Below the pieces are notes generated by a model, which searched no databases, was not told the origin of the DNA, and saw only the letters and a list, made by a program, of their open reading frames with translations. A DNA stretch of 34,794 nucleotides from Sporosalibacterium faouarense (GTDB lineage Bacteria; Bacillota; Clostridia; Tissierellales; VENL01): positions 1-34,794 of the forward strand of contig NZ_JAETGO010000088.1 in NCBI RefSeq assembly GCF_016765695.1, in the 5' to 3' direction. Below, one piece after another: positions 17,584 through 25,354 of this stretch. Numbering within the stretch: the stretch's first letter is position 1; each line of letters begins with the position of its first letter. The position numbers and the translations under genes were made by a program.

Positions 17584-17790
17584 TTACTTGCTTTCTTCTG
17601 AGCCACTTTGACTTAAAATCTTTTTAACCTTCTTTACAAAATCCCTTCTAGGCACCCAAACTTGTCTTCCACAGCCTAGACATTTTATTCTAAAGTCAAC
17701 TCCAATTCTCATAACTTCCCATCTGTTTTCTCCACAAGGATGGGCTTTCTTCATCTGCACTACATCCCCTACATTGTATTTAACTTGCAT
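17584..17790 (-). CDS. DUF951 domain-containing protein (YyzM-like)
   Basis: A 68-residue protein with the family pattern: VGDVVQMKKAHPCGENRWEVMRIGVDFRIKCLGCGRQVWVPRRDF. The HPCG cysteine plus the CxxC pair suggest a small metal-binding beta fold. The function is unknown. Its ribosome-binding site AGGAGGTAG overlaps the stop codon of the upstream MscS gene, so the two are translated together. Confidence 0.9.
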   Translation of the reverse strand: MQVKYNVGDVVQMKKAHPCGENRWEVMRIGVDFRIKCLGCGRQVWVPRRDFVKKVKKILSQSGSEESK

Positions 17791-17801
17791 CCTACTACCT
17801 C

Positions 17802-18665
17802 CTAACTTTCCTTATTAATTACAACTCTCCTTGGGTAAGGAATCTCTATATTCTTTCTATCAAATTCTTCTTTTATTCTTTTTCTCATTTCTCTTTCTAC
17901 TGCCCACTGCTCCATGGGTTTGGTTTTAGCAATTATGGATATGACTATGTCCGAACTTCCAAGACTAGAAACTCCTAAAACTGTTGGTCCCTCAACTATA
18001 CGGTCATCATTCTTAGCTATATCTTCACATAATCCTTTTAGAACAGTCAGTGCATTCTCTATATCTTCTTCATAGGCTATACTTACATCAACCCAAGCTC
18101 TCATTGATCCCCTGCACCTATTAGTAACTGCTGTTATATTTCCATTAGGTACTATATGTAAATCTCCGGAAAAGGCTCTAATTTTAGTAGTTCGTAATCC
18201 AATCTCCTCAACTATACCTTCGAATTCTCCTGTTTTAATAAAATCCCCTACTGAATATTGGTCTTCAAATAATATAAAAAATCCTGTGATAACATCTTTT
18301 ACTAAACTTTGAGCTCCAAAACCTATAGCAATACCTCCAACACCTGCTGCAGCTAAGACTGAAGCTGGAGTTATTCCAAATAATTCTAGTATTGGCACTA
18401 TTGCAATAAAGTATATCGCATATCTTGATATACTTTTAAGAATAGCAGCTAAGGTATTAGCTTTCCTATCTTCCATTTTATACTTAAAATCTCTCTGTTT
18501 TTTGAAAAATTTATCAATAACAACAGACACTATTTTAATAACTATCCTAGTTATTATTAGAATAATAATTATTTTTATCATTTTTTCTAATATTGTCATA
18601 TCTTGAGAGTTAGTTCCAAACCTTGAGACTACCTTACTAAAAGTATTTACTATTGATTCCTTCAC
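17802..18665 (-). CDS. MscS-family mechanosensitive channel
   Basis: A small-conductance mechanosensitive channel that releases solutes on osmotic downshock. It has 287 residues: membrane helices near 26-50, 70-90 and the pore helix with the Gly/Ala pattern AAAGVGGIAIGFGAQSLVKDVITG (about 107-130), then the beta domain (QYSVGDFIK...VEEIGLRTTKIRAFSGDLHIVPNG) and C-terminal alpha/beta domain. GTG start with GGAGGTG upstream. It is encoded between DUF3343 and DUF951, 22 bp after the former. Confidence 0.93.
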   Translation of the reverse strand: MKESIVNTFSKVVSRFGTNSQDMTILEKMIKIIIILIITRIVIKIVSVVIDKFFKKQRDFKYKMEDRKANTLAAILKSISRYAIYFIAIVPILELFGITPASVLAAAGVGGIAIGFGAQSLVKDVITGFFILFEDQYSVGDFIKTGEFEGIVEEIGLRTTKIRAFSGDLHIVPNGNITAVTNRCRGSMRAWVDVSIAYEEDIENALTVLKGLCEDIAKNDDRIVEGPTVLGVSSLGSSDIVISIIAKTKPMEQWAVEREMRKRIKEEFDRKNIEIPYPRRVVINKES

Positions 18666-18687
18666 TAAAACACCTCCAGATGAATTT

Positions 18688-18951
18688 TTAAACTTCTGTA
18701 ACTATCTTATCTGATAACATCTTCTTGACTTCGTATATACCCTTTATGTCCAAAGCAATATCACCTATAATCTTCCTTACTTTCTCTAAGTCTTCCGTCG
18801 CAAATCTTATTGAAAGACCGCAACTTGCAGTTATTTCCCTAGGGGTAGGTATAGTTCTAATATCTAATCCTTTTTCATTTAACACTTTTTCGCCTTTTAT
18901 TGCATGATGAGTGGAGTTAAATGTTATAACACAGTATTGTTCTTCTTTCAT
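18688..18951 (-). CDS. DUF3343 domain-containing protein
   Basis: An 87-residue protein with the family core YCVITFNSTHHAIKGEKVL...IRTIPTPREITASCGLSIRF. The conserved Cys in TASCG is present. It is thought to be related to putative Se/S-carrier-like proteins and often lies near yedF, as here; a role in sulfur or selenium trafficking is inferred, not shown. ATG at 18949-18951 is preferred to GTG at 18958-18960 because AGAG is better spaced to it, though the ribosome-binding site is weak. First gene of a DUF3343-mscS-DUF951 operon with an extended -10 promoter. Confidence 0.85.
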   Translation of the reverse strand: MKEEQYCVITFNSTHHAIKGEKVLNEKGLDIRTIPTPREITASCGLSIRFATEDLEKVRKIIGDIALDIKGIYEVKKMLSDKIVTEV

Positions 18952-19024
18952 ATAAATCACTCTTTCTCTTTCAATATATTTTAAATTAATTCTTAAATAC
19001 TCTTAGAGGTCTATAACAAATTTA

Positions 19025-19033
19025 ATTATACCA
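19025..19033 (-). promoter_or_regulatory. Extended -10 promoter of the DUF3343-mscS-DUF951 operon
   Basis: Minus-strand TGGTATAAT has an exact TATAAT (19025-19030). The -35 position is only a T-run, part of the upstream terminator tail. Confidence 0.55.
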
Positions 19034-19042
19034 TAAGTCAGT

Positions 19043-19074
19043 TGCAAAAAAAATACTAGCAAAAGCTAGTATTT
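19043..19074 (-). terminator. Intrinsic terminator of yedF
   Basis: A perfect 10-bp stem AAATACTAGC/GCTAGTATTT with a 4-nt loop is followed by a T-run on the minus strand. Confidence 0.92.
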
Positions 19075-19147
19075 CAAATATCAAAATTACATATTAAATC
19101 TTCTCTATTAATTATAAAATTCATTATTTCAAATGTTTTCACAAAGC

Positions 19148-19741
19148 TTAGAGCTTTATAGTATTTGTTGCATTTTTCATCTTCTCAACTATAGTATACA
19201 TGTTTGTTACTTCACCAATCTGCAATTTATCTGCAATCCCATAGTAATCTAGGCAAGTTCCACATGATAATATTTCTACACCATTTTCTTCTAAAGTTTT
19301 TAAATCCTCTATAGACTTTGATCCTTGAGTTGTAAGTTTTACTCCACTATTTAAAAAAACTAAAGTTGATGGATATGGAGTGGATTCTGTAAGAGTGTAT
19401 ATAAAACCTTTCATTAAAATATCTCCTAGCTCTTCTCCTCCTTCACCCATTCTGTTGCTTCCAAATACAATCGTCATATCCTTAAGTGTGTCTGGTATAC
19501 ACACTTCTGTTTCTTGACTTCCTTCTCCTTTAGTTATATGTACGTAGAAATGCCCTTCTTTAGTTTTGTCCACTTCGTACTCAAAGTTTAAGCTTTTAGC
19601 AAGTTTGGATACATTCTCCTTTGCAACTTCATTATCCACTATACAACTTATAGTACCTTCATTTATTTCTTCTAAAGCTTTCTTAGTCATTATTACTGGT
19701 TTAGGGCAGTTTTGTCCTCTAGCATCTACTTCTTTTCTCAT
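19148..19741 (-). CDS. yedF: YedF-type sulfurtransferase-like protein (selenium metabolism)
   Basis: A 197-residue protein of two domains. The N-terminal TusA/SirA-like domain (1-75) has the conserved NCPKPV with Cys12, the sulfur/selenium carrier site. The C-terminal DsrE-like domain (about 88-195) has IVFGSNRMGEGGEELG and the conserved GTCLDYYG with a second likely active Cys. The family is annotated as putatively involved in selenium metabolism; no selA, selB or selD is in this window. GGAGGAG precedes the ATG. It is divergent from the plus-strand cluster and has its own terminator. Confidence 0.9.
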   Translation of the reverse strand: MRKEVDARGQNCPKPVIMTKKALEEINEGTISCIVDNEVAKENVSKLAKSLNFEYEVDKTKEGHFYVHITKGEGSQETEVCIPDTLKDMTIVFGSNRMGEGGEELGDILMKGFIYTLTESTPYPSTLVFLNSGVKLTTQGSKSIEDLKTLEENGVEILSCGTCLDYYGIADKLQIGEVTNMYTIVEKMKNATNTIKL

Positions 19742-20154
19742 ATTTTCTCCTCCTTTATATTCAGATTTTCTTATACTCGTTGCTCCTATATTTAATAGTA
19801 TACTAGTTTATTATTGGCTATAGTTGTACTATAGATAAGAATTATGCATATGGCTTTTCTCATAAGCATTATCTATAGTATATCTTTCTTATACATTAAC
19901 TACCTTTTCTTAATGCTTACATCTGAGTTATAAATTATAAAGTTTTTTTCCTTAGATTTAAATTTCAAATTAATATTTTTGATATTATTATTAATTTTCT
20001 TAAAATTTATATTGACAATAATAAAAATCAGTAATAATATATAAGTATAAGTTAATATTATTAAAAAAGTTCAAACTAATATTAAATATATACAAACATA
20101 ATATCAATTTATATTATACCCAATAATTAATTTTCTTAAAAGGGGGGGAATGTT
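19742..20154. other. 413-bp divergent intergenic region
   Basis: Contains the promoter of the plus-strand cluster (20012-20040) and two overlapping inverted repeats in the yedF upstream half. Repeat A: 19828-19838 with 19869-19879 (11-bp perfect, ACTATAGATAA). Repeat B: 19863-19871 with 19911-19919 (9-bp perfect, TAAGCATTA). They share 19869-19871. No gene is seen; base composition is very AT-rich. Confidence 0.6.
20012..20040 (+). promoter_or_regulatory. Promoter of the SHOCT-like/DUF2089/DUF4097 operon
   Basis: TTGACA (20012-20017), 17-bp spacer, TAATAT (20035-20040). The leader is about 110 nt. A TTCTTAAAAT decamer just upstream (19997-20006) differs by one base from the CTTAAG-type motif found at the two-component operon. 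Confidence 0.8.
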
Positions 20155-20562
20155 TTGAATAATGACATTATGTCCATAATAGAACAGTTAAAATCAGAAC
20201 AAATATCTACTAAGAAAGCTATAGACTTAATCAAAAATTATGACCCAAATAATGACTATGAAATAAGAAAGAAAGCTTCAAAGCTAAAAATTTTAATTAT
20301 TGATAAAGGAGAAGGTAAGACTATTCGAATACCTGCTATACCTTTCTGGTTGATTACCTCATTAGGAAATATGGGGTTAAAAATTGGTAAATTTGCAGCT
20401 AAACGGTCAGATACTATCGATGATGAAACCAAAGAATATCTAAATGTTTTAGATGACATTGACTTAAGGGAAATCTTTGAAGAATTAAAGTCCCATGGAC
20501 CATTTGAATTAGTCAATGTTGAGGAAGAAGATGGGGATATGGTTAAGATATCTATATTATGA
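20155..20562 (+). CDS. SHOCT-like domain protein, paralogue of the fourth gene in the operon
   Basis: A 135-residue protein of unknown function. The N-terminal helical hairpin IIEQLKSEQISTKKAIDLIKNY is the SHOCT-like motif of YvlB/LiaX proteins. The remainder (LKILIIDKGEGKTIRIPAIPFWLITSLG...DLREIFEELKSHGPFELVNVEEEDGDMVKISI) aligns by eye with the protein encoded at 22393-22770, with the same order of basic strand, hydrophobic helix and acidic last strand. The start is TTG with a run AGGGGGGGA seven nt upstream; the next ATG has no ribosome-binding site. First of four co-directional genes. Confidence 0.75.
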   Translation: MNNDIMSIIEQLKSEQISTKKAIDLIKNYDPNNDYEIRKKASKLKILIIDKGEGKTIRIPAIPFWLITSLGNMGLKIGKFAAKRSDTIDDETKEYLNVLDDIDLREIFEELKSHGPFELVNVEEEDGDMVKISIL

Positions 20563-20579
20563 TTAGAAAGGGTGTTATT

Positions 20580-20942
20580 ATGAAAAAAGAAGCTATTGGT
20601 AGATGTCCAGTCTGTGACCATGGAATGGATATCACTAAATTACACTGTGATTACTGTAATACAACTATTGAAGGTAAGTTTTCATTATGTAAATTTTGCA
20701 AGTTAAAAGACGAACAAAAGTTTTTTGTGGAAGTTTTTATAAAAAATAGAGGAAATATTAAAGAAATTGAAAAAGAGCTTGGTATTTCTTATCCTACAGT
20801 TAGAAATAAGCTTGAAAATGTGATTGAGGCATTAGGCTATAATGCTAAATACACTCCTAAGGTTGATAAAAAAGATATATTAAATAAGCTTAGTTCAGGT
20901 GAAATAACTGCTGAAGAAGCTGTTAAGCTATTGAAAGAATAA
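20580..20942 (+). CDS. DUF2089 family zinc-ribbon/HTH regulator with a C-terminal SHOCT-like motif
   Basis: A 120-residue putative transcription factor. A zinc ribbon carries CPVC, CDYC and CKFC pairs (about 9-40); an HTH follows (RGNIKEIEKELGISYPTVRNKLENVIEALGY); and the last 25 residues, DILNKLSSGEITAEEAVKLLKE, repeat the SHOCT-like motif shared by all proteins of the operon. ATG at 20580 is chosen for AAAGGGTG 6 nt upstream; an in-frame ATG at 20559 overlaps the previous stop and lacks a site. It probably regulates this operon. Confidence 0.85.
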   Translation: MKKEAIGRCPVCDHGMDITKLHCDYCNTTIEGKFSLCKFCKLKDEQKFFVEVFIKNRGNIKEIEKELGISYPTVRNKLENVIEALGYNAKYTPKVDKKDILNKLSSGEITAEEAVKLLKE

Positions 20943-21006
20943 TTTAGTTCACAAGTAAATAATTTAAAAGATAAGAATAATATTTATATTTCGGGGAGGG
21001 TTTAAG

Positions 21007-22371
21007 TTGAAAGATGAGAGAATGATGATTTTGGCAATGTTAGAAGAAGGAAAGATATCTAGTGAAGAAGCTTCCAAACTTATTGAAGCACTTGATGAAG
21101 CAGAGTTAAAGGAATTAAAAACATTAAATTTTAATAACAGTTCCTCTGAAGAAGCGACTTCTACATCTAAAGTAACCGATGAAAATAAAATAAATTCCAC
21201 TAAAAATAACTGGGAAGATACCTTCGAAAGAAAGATGGAAAAGTTCGGTGAGAAGATGGAAAGCAAATTCGGAAAAGATTTTGAAGAAAAAATGGAAAGA
21301 ACCGGAGAAAATCTCGGTGAAAAGATGGGTAAGCTTGGTGAAAATATTGCTGAAGGTACAATGTCTTTTACAGATAAAATACTTGATCTAGTGGATAATA
21401 TTGTCGACAATACTTCATTCACTAACTTATTTGGAAGCTATGAAACTATAGAAGAAAAATTAGAAAAGGACATTTCACAAATTGATGATGTTGAATTAGT
21501 TTTCGAAGCTGTAAATGGTAAAATAGCTTTAATGCCTTGGAAAGGAGACAAGGTTGTTGTAAAAGCAGTATGTAATATCAAAAAAAAGGATTTAGATATT
21601 AAAGAATCTATTTACACTATTGTTGAAGAGGGTAATAAAGTTATCTTTAAACCTATCTATACTAGTAATATTGGTACTAAGCTTACTGTAAATTTACCTG
21701 AAAAAGATTATAAAAAGATTAAGGCTCATACTACTAATGGTAAAATACAAGCTGATAATATTACTTCCAATGATTTAATTTTAAATACGACTAATTCATC
21801 AATTATTTTATCACATATTGATACAAAAGACCTTTATCTAAGCACTAAGAATGGGAGAATTATAATAGATAATACAAATGGCGAAAGATTTTCATTAAAT
21901 ACTGCTAATTCTACAATTGATCTTAAAGAATCTAGCTGCGAAGCTATAGAAGCTATTACTAAAAATGCAAGAATTCTTTTGGAGAACTTGAAAAGTACAA
22001 CAATTAAAGCTAAAACTACAAATGGATCAATTAATATGACTAATTGTGCTACTACTTCAATTAATGCTATTACTTCTAATAGTAAAATACTTTTAGATAA
22101 TATTGATACTGACTTAATTAATGATGTTTATGCACAAACAACTAATTCATCTATAGATGCTTCATTTAAGCATACTGATGCGTTATTTAATATTGATGCA
22201 AAAACTTCTATGGGACATATAAATGTTAATATTCCAAATCTTATTTATGAATTAAACGATCAAAGACAACTGGGTTCTAAAAAAATATTAGCACATAGTC
22301 CTGATTATTCAAGGGATAAGGGTATTAAAATAGTTGCAAACACTTCAAATGGATCAATTAAAATTCAATAA
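21007..22371 (+). CDS. YvlB/LiaX-like protein: SHOCT-like motif, coiled coil, DUF4097 beta-helix
   Basis: A 454-residue protein without signal peptide or membrane helix. Residues 1-35 are the SHOCT-like hairpin (MILAMLEEGKISSEEASKLIEAL). Residues 65-115 are a charged amphipathic repeat built on EKM-GE-KFG units. From about 160 onward comes a DUF4097 beta-helix in which T/S-N-G/S-x-I turns recur about every 20 residues (TTNGKIQ, TNSSII, KNGRII, ANSTID, KNARIL, TNGSIN, SNSKIL, TNSSID, SNGSIK). LiaX of enterococci, with similar architecture, senses envelope-active peptides; the same role is an inference. TTG start with GGGGAGGG upstream. Confidence 0.85.
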   Translation: MKDERMMILAMLEEGKISSEEASKLIEALDEAELKELKTLNFNNSSSEEATSTSKVTDENKINSTKNNWEDTFERKMEKFGEKMESKFGKDFEEKMERTGENLGEKMGKLGENIAEGTMSFTDKILDLVDNIVDNTSFTNLFGSYETIEEKLEKDISQIDDVELVFEAVNGKIALMPWKGDKVVVKAVCNIKKKDLDIKESIYTIVEEGNKVIFKPIYTSNIGTKLTVNLPEKDYKKIKAHTTNGKIQADNITSNDLILNTTNSSIILSHIDTKDLYLSTKNGRIIIDNTNGERFSLNTANSTIDLKESSCEAIEAITKNARILLENLKSTTIKAKTTNGSINMTNCATTSINAITSNSKILLDNIDTDLINDVYAQTTNSSIDASFKHTDALFNIDAKTSMGHINVNIPNLIYELNDQRQLGSKKILAHSPDYSRDKGIKIVANTSNGSIKIQ

Positions 22372-22392
22372 ATTTCTTAGGGGGTTTTGTAA

Positions 22393-22770
22393 ATGAGTGA
22401 ATATTTAAAAGAGGAAAAAATGGAAATACTAAAAATGATTGAATCTGGTAAAGTTAGTTCAAAGGATGGATTAGAGCTTTTAAATGCACTTGAAGATAAA
22501 GCTGAAGCAATTCCTGTAAGCTCTGCTAAATGGTTGAAAGTAAGAGTATTTGATCCAGATGATAAAACGAAAGTAAATGTGAATATTCCTATTGCTTTAG
22601 TAGATATAGGACTTAAGTTTGCAACAAAATTCTCTCCTGAATTAAAGGATTCTAGCCTTGATGGAGTTGATTTTAGGGAAATAGCTGAAGCTATTAAGAA
22701 CGGCGCTCATGGTAAAATTGTTGATATAGAGAGTGAAAATGGGGAAAAAGTTGAAATAATAGTGGAATAA
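22393..22770 (+). CDS. SHOCT-like domain protein
   Basis: A 125-residue protein. SHOCT-like hairpin MEILKMIESGKVSSKDGLELLNAL (residues 9-32), then a small alpha/beta domain (WLKVRVFDPDDKTKVNVNIPIALVDIGLKFATKF...VDIESENGEKVEIIVE) matching that of the first gene of the operon. The function is unknown; YvlB-like proteins often carry this module. AGGGGG lies before the ATG, 21 bp after the DUF4097 gene. Last gene before a bidirectional terminator. Confidence 0.8.
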   Translation: MSEYLKEEKMEILKMIESGKVSSKDGLELLNALEDKAEAIPVSSAKWLKVRVFDPDDKTKVNVNIPIALVDIGLKFATKFSPELKDSSLDGVDFREIAEAIKNGAHGKIVDIESENGEKVEIIVE

Positions 22771-22796
22771 AAAGACTCAAGTATTCTTTTAATCTT

Positions 22797-22821
22797 AAAA
22801 GGAAGGGAACCCCTTCCTTTT
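22797..22821. terminator. Bidirectional terminator between convergent genes
   Basis: A perfect 11-bp stem AAAAGGAAGGG/CCCTTCCTTTT has a 3-nt loop. T-rich arms lie on both sides; the hairpin overlaps the stop codon of the minus-strand membrane gene by two bases. Confidence 0.9.
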
Positions 22822-23449
22822 ATTTATGTCTTATATTATTGTATATAATTCTTATACCTATTAATATTAGAATAATTGGCCAAGCATAGGTTATTATTTC
22901 CCAAAAATTATCTTTTATAATATCATGGTTCATTAAGTAAAATAGTCCTGATAGTGCAATTAGAATTGTACCTGGTATCAAAGGCCATTTGCTGCTATAT
23001 TTTCTAGTTTCTATAAAATAAATCATATAAAATGCTCCACCTACAGCAATAAAGAAGGCCCAATCCATATCTACTGTAAAAACTTCTTTAATAAGAATGA
23101 ATATTCCAAAGGTCATCAAAAAACAAGCTGGATAAATAAACCCACTAATCTTTTTAGTAAAGTATAATATTAGAAAGACTACTCCCAAACCAGTCATAAA
23201 CATAAAACCTTCTAGGTCTATAGATGTTGATAAATGACTTTCTACTAACGATGAACCTCCTATTACTAACATAATCATACCTAACACAAGATAGAAACTA
23301 TTTCGCTCAGTGTAATATCTTATAAGAAGTACTGTACCTATAGCTACTATTAATAGGTCTGTTAAAGCCAAATTTTGATTCGCTAGCAGGATCACAACTC
23401 CTATTAGTATCAGAACAGCCCCTAATGTATAGTCTCTTTTTTTTGTCAT
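22820..23449 (-). CDS. LiaF/DUF5668-like membrane protein
   Basis: A 209-residue membrane protein with about eight to nine short hydrophobic segments in pairs. The opening RDYTLGAVLILIGVVILLANQNL and later LIPGTILIALSGLFYLMN and AWPIILILIGIRII carry the repeated G-x-x-L-I-x-x-G pattern of the LiaI-LiaF-like transmembrane region. It lacks the soluble LiaF C-terminal domain. Such proteins are envelope-stress-linked and here the gene converges on a LiaX/YvlB-like operon, which supports a link. GGGGGT precedes the ATG; it follows cvpA by 13 bp. Confidence 0.75.
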   Translation of the reverse strand: MTKKRDYTLGAVLILIGVVILLANQNLALTDLLIVAIGTVLLIRYYTERNSFYLVLGMIMLVIGGSSLVESHLSTSIDLEGFMFMTGLGVVFLILYFTKKISGFIYPACFLMTFGIFILIKEVFTVDMDWAFFIAVGGAFYMIYFIETRKYSSKWPLIPGTILIALSGLFYLMNHDIIKDNFWEIITYAWPIILILIGIRIIYNNIRHK

Positions 23450-23462
23450 AAAATACCCCCAT

Positions 23463-24161
23463 TTAAATTTTTAAGAATCCTCTTTCTTTAAGGAAGCCTA
23501 TAATGATATTATTTGAATAAAAAAACTCGCCCAAAGTGGAATGATAGGTTTGACTAGCAATAGTCCCTTCTGGAGAAATAATTATAAAAGGAGTTAGTAT
23601 AGTAAAGATGATAAATATAATTAAAACTCCCTTAATAACTCCCAGAAACAATCCTGATGTCTTATTAACTGTATTTAGAATTGGTAGCTTAGATATTTTA
23701 TTTGCTATATTAACAATTAATACTAATACCATTCTCGCAAGTATAAAAATTACAACTATACTAATTATATTAATAAATAAATGTGACAATGTATCAGAAA
23801 TATAATTTCCTGCCGATGAGGTTAATCCTTCCATATTATTTTGAGCCTCAACACTTTTAGTCATTCCATCCTGGAGAACCCTTGGTATTTTAAAGTAATC
23901 CATTATTGAGCTAAAGCTATTACTATCATAAAGAGAGTCGATAAAACCACTAACTTTTTCTGATAATTTATCATTTATAAAATTTGAAAAGTTTGTATTC
24001 TTAACAATAAATTCTGCTACTATAGGATAATATATTTTAGCTATTATAGCTGCAAGAATATATCCAACTAAATCAAAGGCTGTAATAATAAAGCCTTTAA
24101 TCATTCCTTGAACTCCACTAAATAAAATTATTATTATTATAGCAATATCTATCCATGACAC
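23463..24161 (-). CDS. CvpA family membrane protein
   Basis: A 232-residue protein with four to five membrane helices (about 5-22, 28-48, 108-148, 168-200). The start WIDIAIIIIILFSGVQGMIKGFI and VIFILARMVLVLIVNIANKISKLPILNTVNKTSGLFLGVIKG fit the CvpA/colicin-V-production family, whose members have been linked to secretion and envelope integrity. GTG start with GAGGTG seven nt upstream, 21 bp after the DUF5711 gene; probably one operon with it and the LiaF-like gene. Confidence 0.85.
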   Translation of the reverse strand: MSWIDIAIIIIILFSGVQGMIKGFIITAFDLVGYILAAIIAKIYYPIVAEFIVKNTNFSNFINDKLSEKVSGFIDSLYDSNSFSSIMDYFKIPRVLQDGMTKSVEAQNNMEGLTSSAGNYISDTLSHLFINIISIVVIFILARMVLVLIVNIANKISKLPILNTVNKTSGLFLGVIKGVLIIFIIFTILTPFIIISPEGTIASQTYHSTLGEFFYSNNIIIGFLKERGFLKI

Positions 24162-24182
24162 TTTTATACACCTCTATTAATT

Positions 24183-25286
24183 TTAAACTCTTTTCATTAT
24201 TTTAATCTTATCCTGTAGTAATACATATATATATTTGTTACTTAATTCAATATCCTTTATATCTCCAGAAAAATTATGCTCCATATATTGGTCTCCTGAA
24301 CTAATTCCAATTATCTTATCCCCACCATATAATAGTATGTTTTTTCCTGCTATTTTTATTTTCGAATATTCAGTATTGACCTTTATTCTATACTCTGTTC
24401 TACCATCAAAATCTATACTTTCAAGGTACCCTTTATTTCCACCAGTTAATACTATTATTTTACCTTGCTCAGTGTCAACTGCTACATCCCAAATATCCCC
24501 ATCAATACTTCTATTCCAAAGCAATTCTTTATTCTTTGTAATACAATATATTTTCTTATCAGTTATTAAAATTATAGTGCCTTTATTTGTTGCTACAACT
24601 TCTTGAATAATTTCATCTTCAAAGCTATCCTCCCATACCATTTCTCCAGATAGAGAATGCTTAGATAAACTACTTATTAAGCTAGATTCATCAACTTTAA
24701 TTATAGAAGTTAAATATTCATTTGTTTCATTCAGAAAATCTACTGATACAACTTGTCCATTTTCTGCTTGTTCTTTAATAAGATGCTTTCCTGAATTATT
24801 AAATATATCTAAAATACTATTGCCATTTTCACTTGTACTAATTACAGTTAATAAACTATCTCCTACCTTTATGTTATTAATACTTTTATTCAATTCATAT
24901 TCCCAAATCAGTTCTCCATCTATATCAAATACTTTTATCCTACCATTAGCTTTATTCACAGTATATATTTTCTCATTTTTAATTTTAACAATTGAGCTAT
25001 TATCAATTTGAGCTATATTCTTAGCATCTCCATCTAAATCATAAGTACTAATTGTTGTATCATTGACCAAAACAACTTTATCGTTTAATATATCCATATC
25101 AGCATTTTGAGTTAAGTTTACTTCTATTTGCATTTTTGACTCAAGCTCTCCATTATTATTAGAGATAAACTCCTTAAGCTTGCTTCTTATGCTACCATTA
25201 GAAATTATTACTAATAGTGCGATAAAAACAAGTATTACTCTACCAATTTTCTTCTTTTGTACTTCTTCTCGTTCACTTTCTCTCAA
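24183..25286 (-). CDS. DUF5711 / PQQ-like beta-propeller protein with N-terminal anchor
   Basis: A 367-residue protein. A basic N-terminus and one membrane helix (about 14-32) are followed by a wholly beta, blade-like region with repeats such as STYDLDGDAKNIAQI, VFDIDGELIWEYEL, HSLSGEMVWEDSF, CITKNKELLWNRSI and SIDFDGRTEYRIKV, i.e. D-G-E-x-x-W motifs typical of seven-to-eight-blade propellers. It is probably extracytoplasmic and a scaffold rather than an enzyme. TTG start with AAGGAGGGAG upstream. Lies between the YkvI-type transporter and cvpA. Confidence 0.8.
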   Translation of the reverse strand: MRESEREEVQKKKIGRVILVFIALLVIISNGSIRSKLKEFISNNNGELESKMQIEVNLTQNADMDILNDKVVLVNDTTISTYDLDGDAKNIAQIDNSSIVKIKNEKIYTVNKANGRIKVFDIDGELIWEYELNKSINNIKVGDSLLTVISTSENGNSILDIFNNSGKHLIKEQAENGQVVSVDFLNETNEYLTSIIKVDESSLISSLSKHSLSGEMVWEDSFEDEIIQEVVATNKGTIILITDKKIYCITKNKELLWNRSIDGDIWDVAVDTEQGKIIVLTGGNKGYLESIDFDGRTEYRIKVNTEYSKIKIAGKNILLYGGDKIIGISSGDQYMEHNFSGDIKDIELSNKYIYVLLQDKIKIMKRV

Positions 25287-25354
25287 CTTTTCTCCCTCCT
25301 TACTTCATTAATTCTCTCAGTAAAGATAAATTCCTGCCTTAATTTTAATATACT

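Noticed and set aside
20964-21422. Long minus-strand reading frame opposite the DUF4097 gene
   Set aside because: Ser/Phe-rich low-complexity translation, no ribosome-binding site, fully antisense to a well-supported gene.
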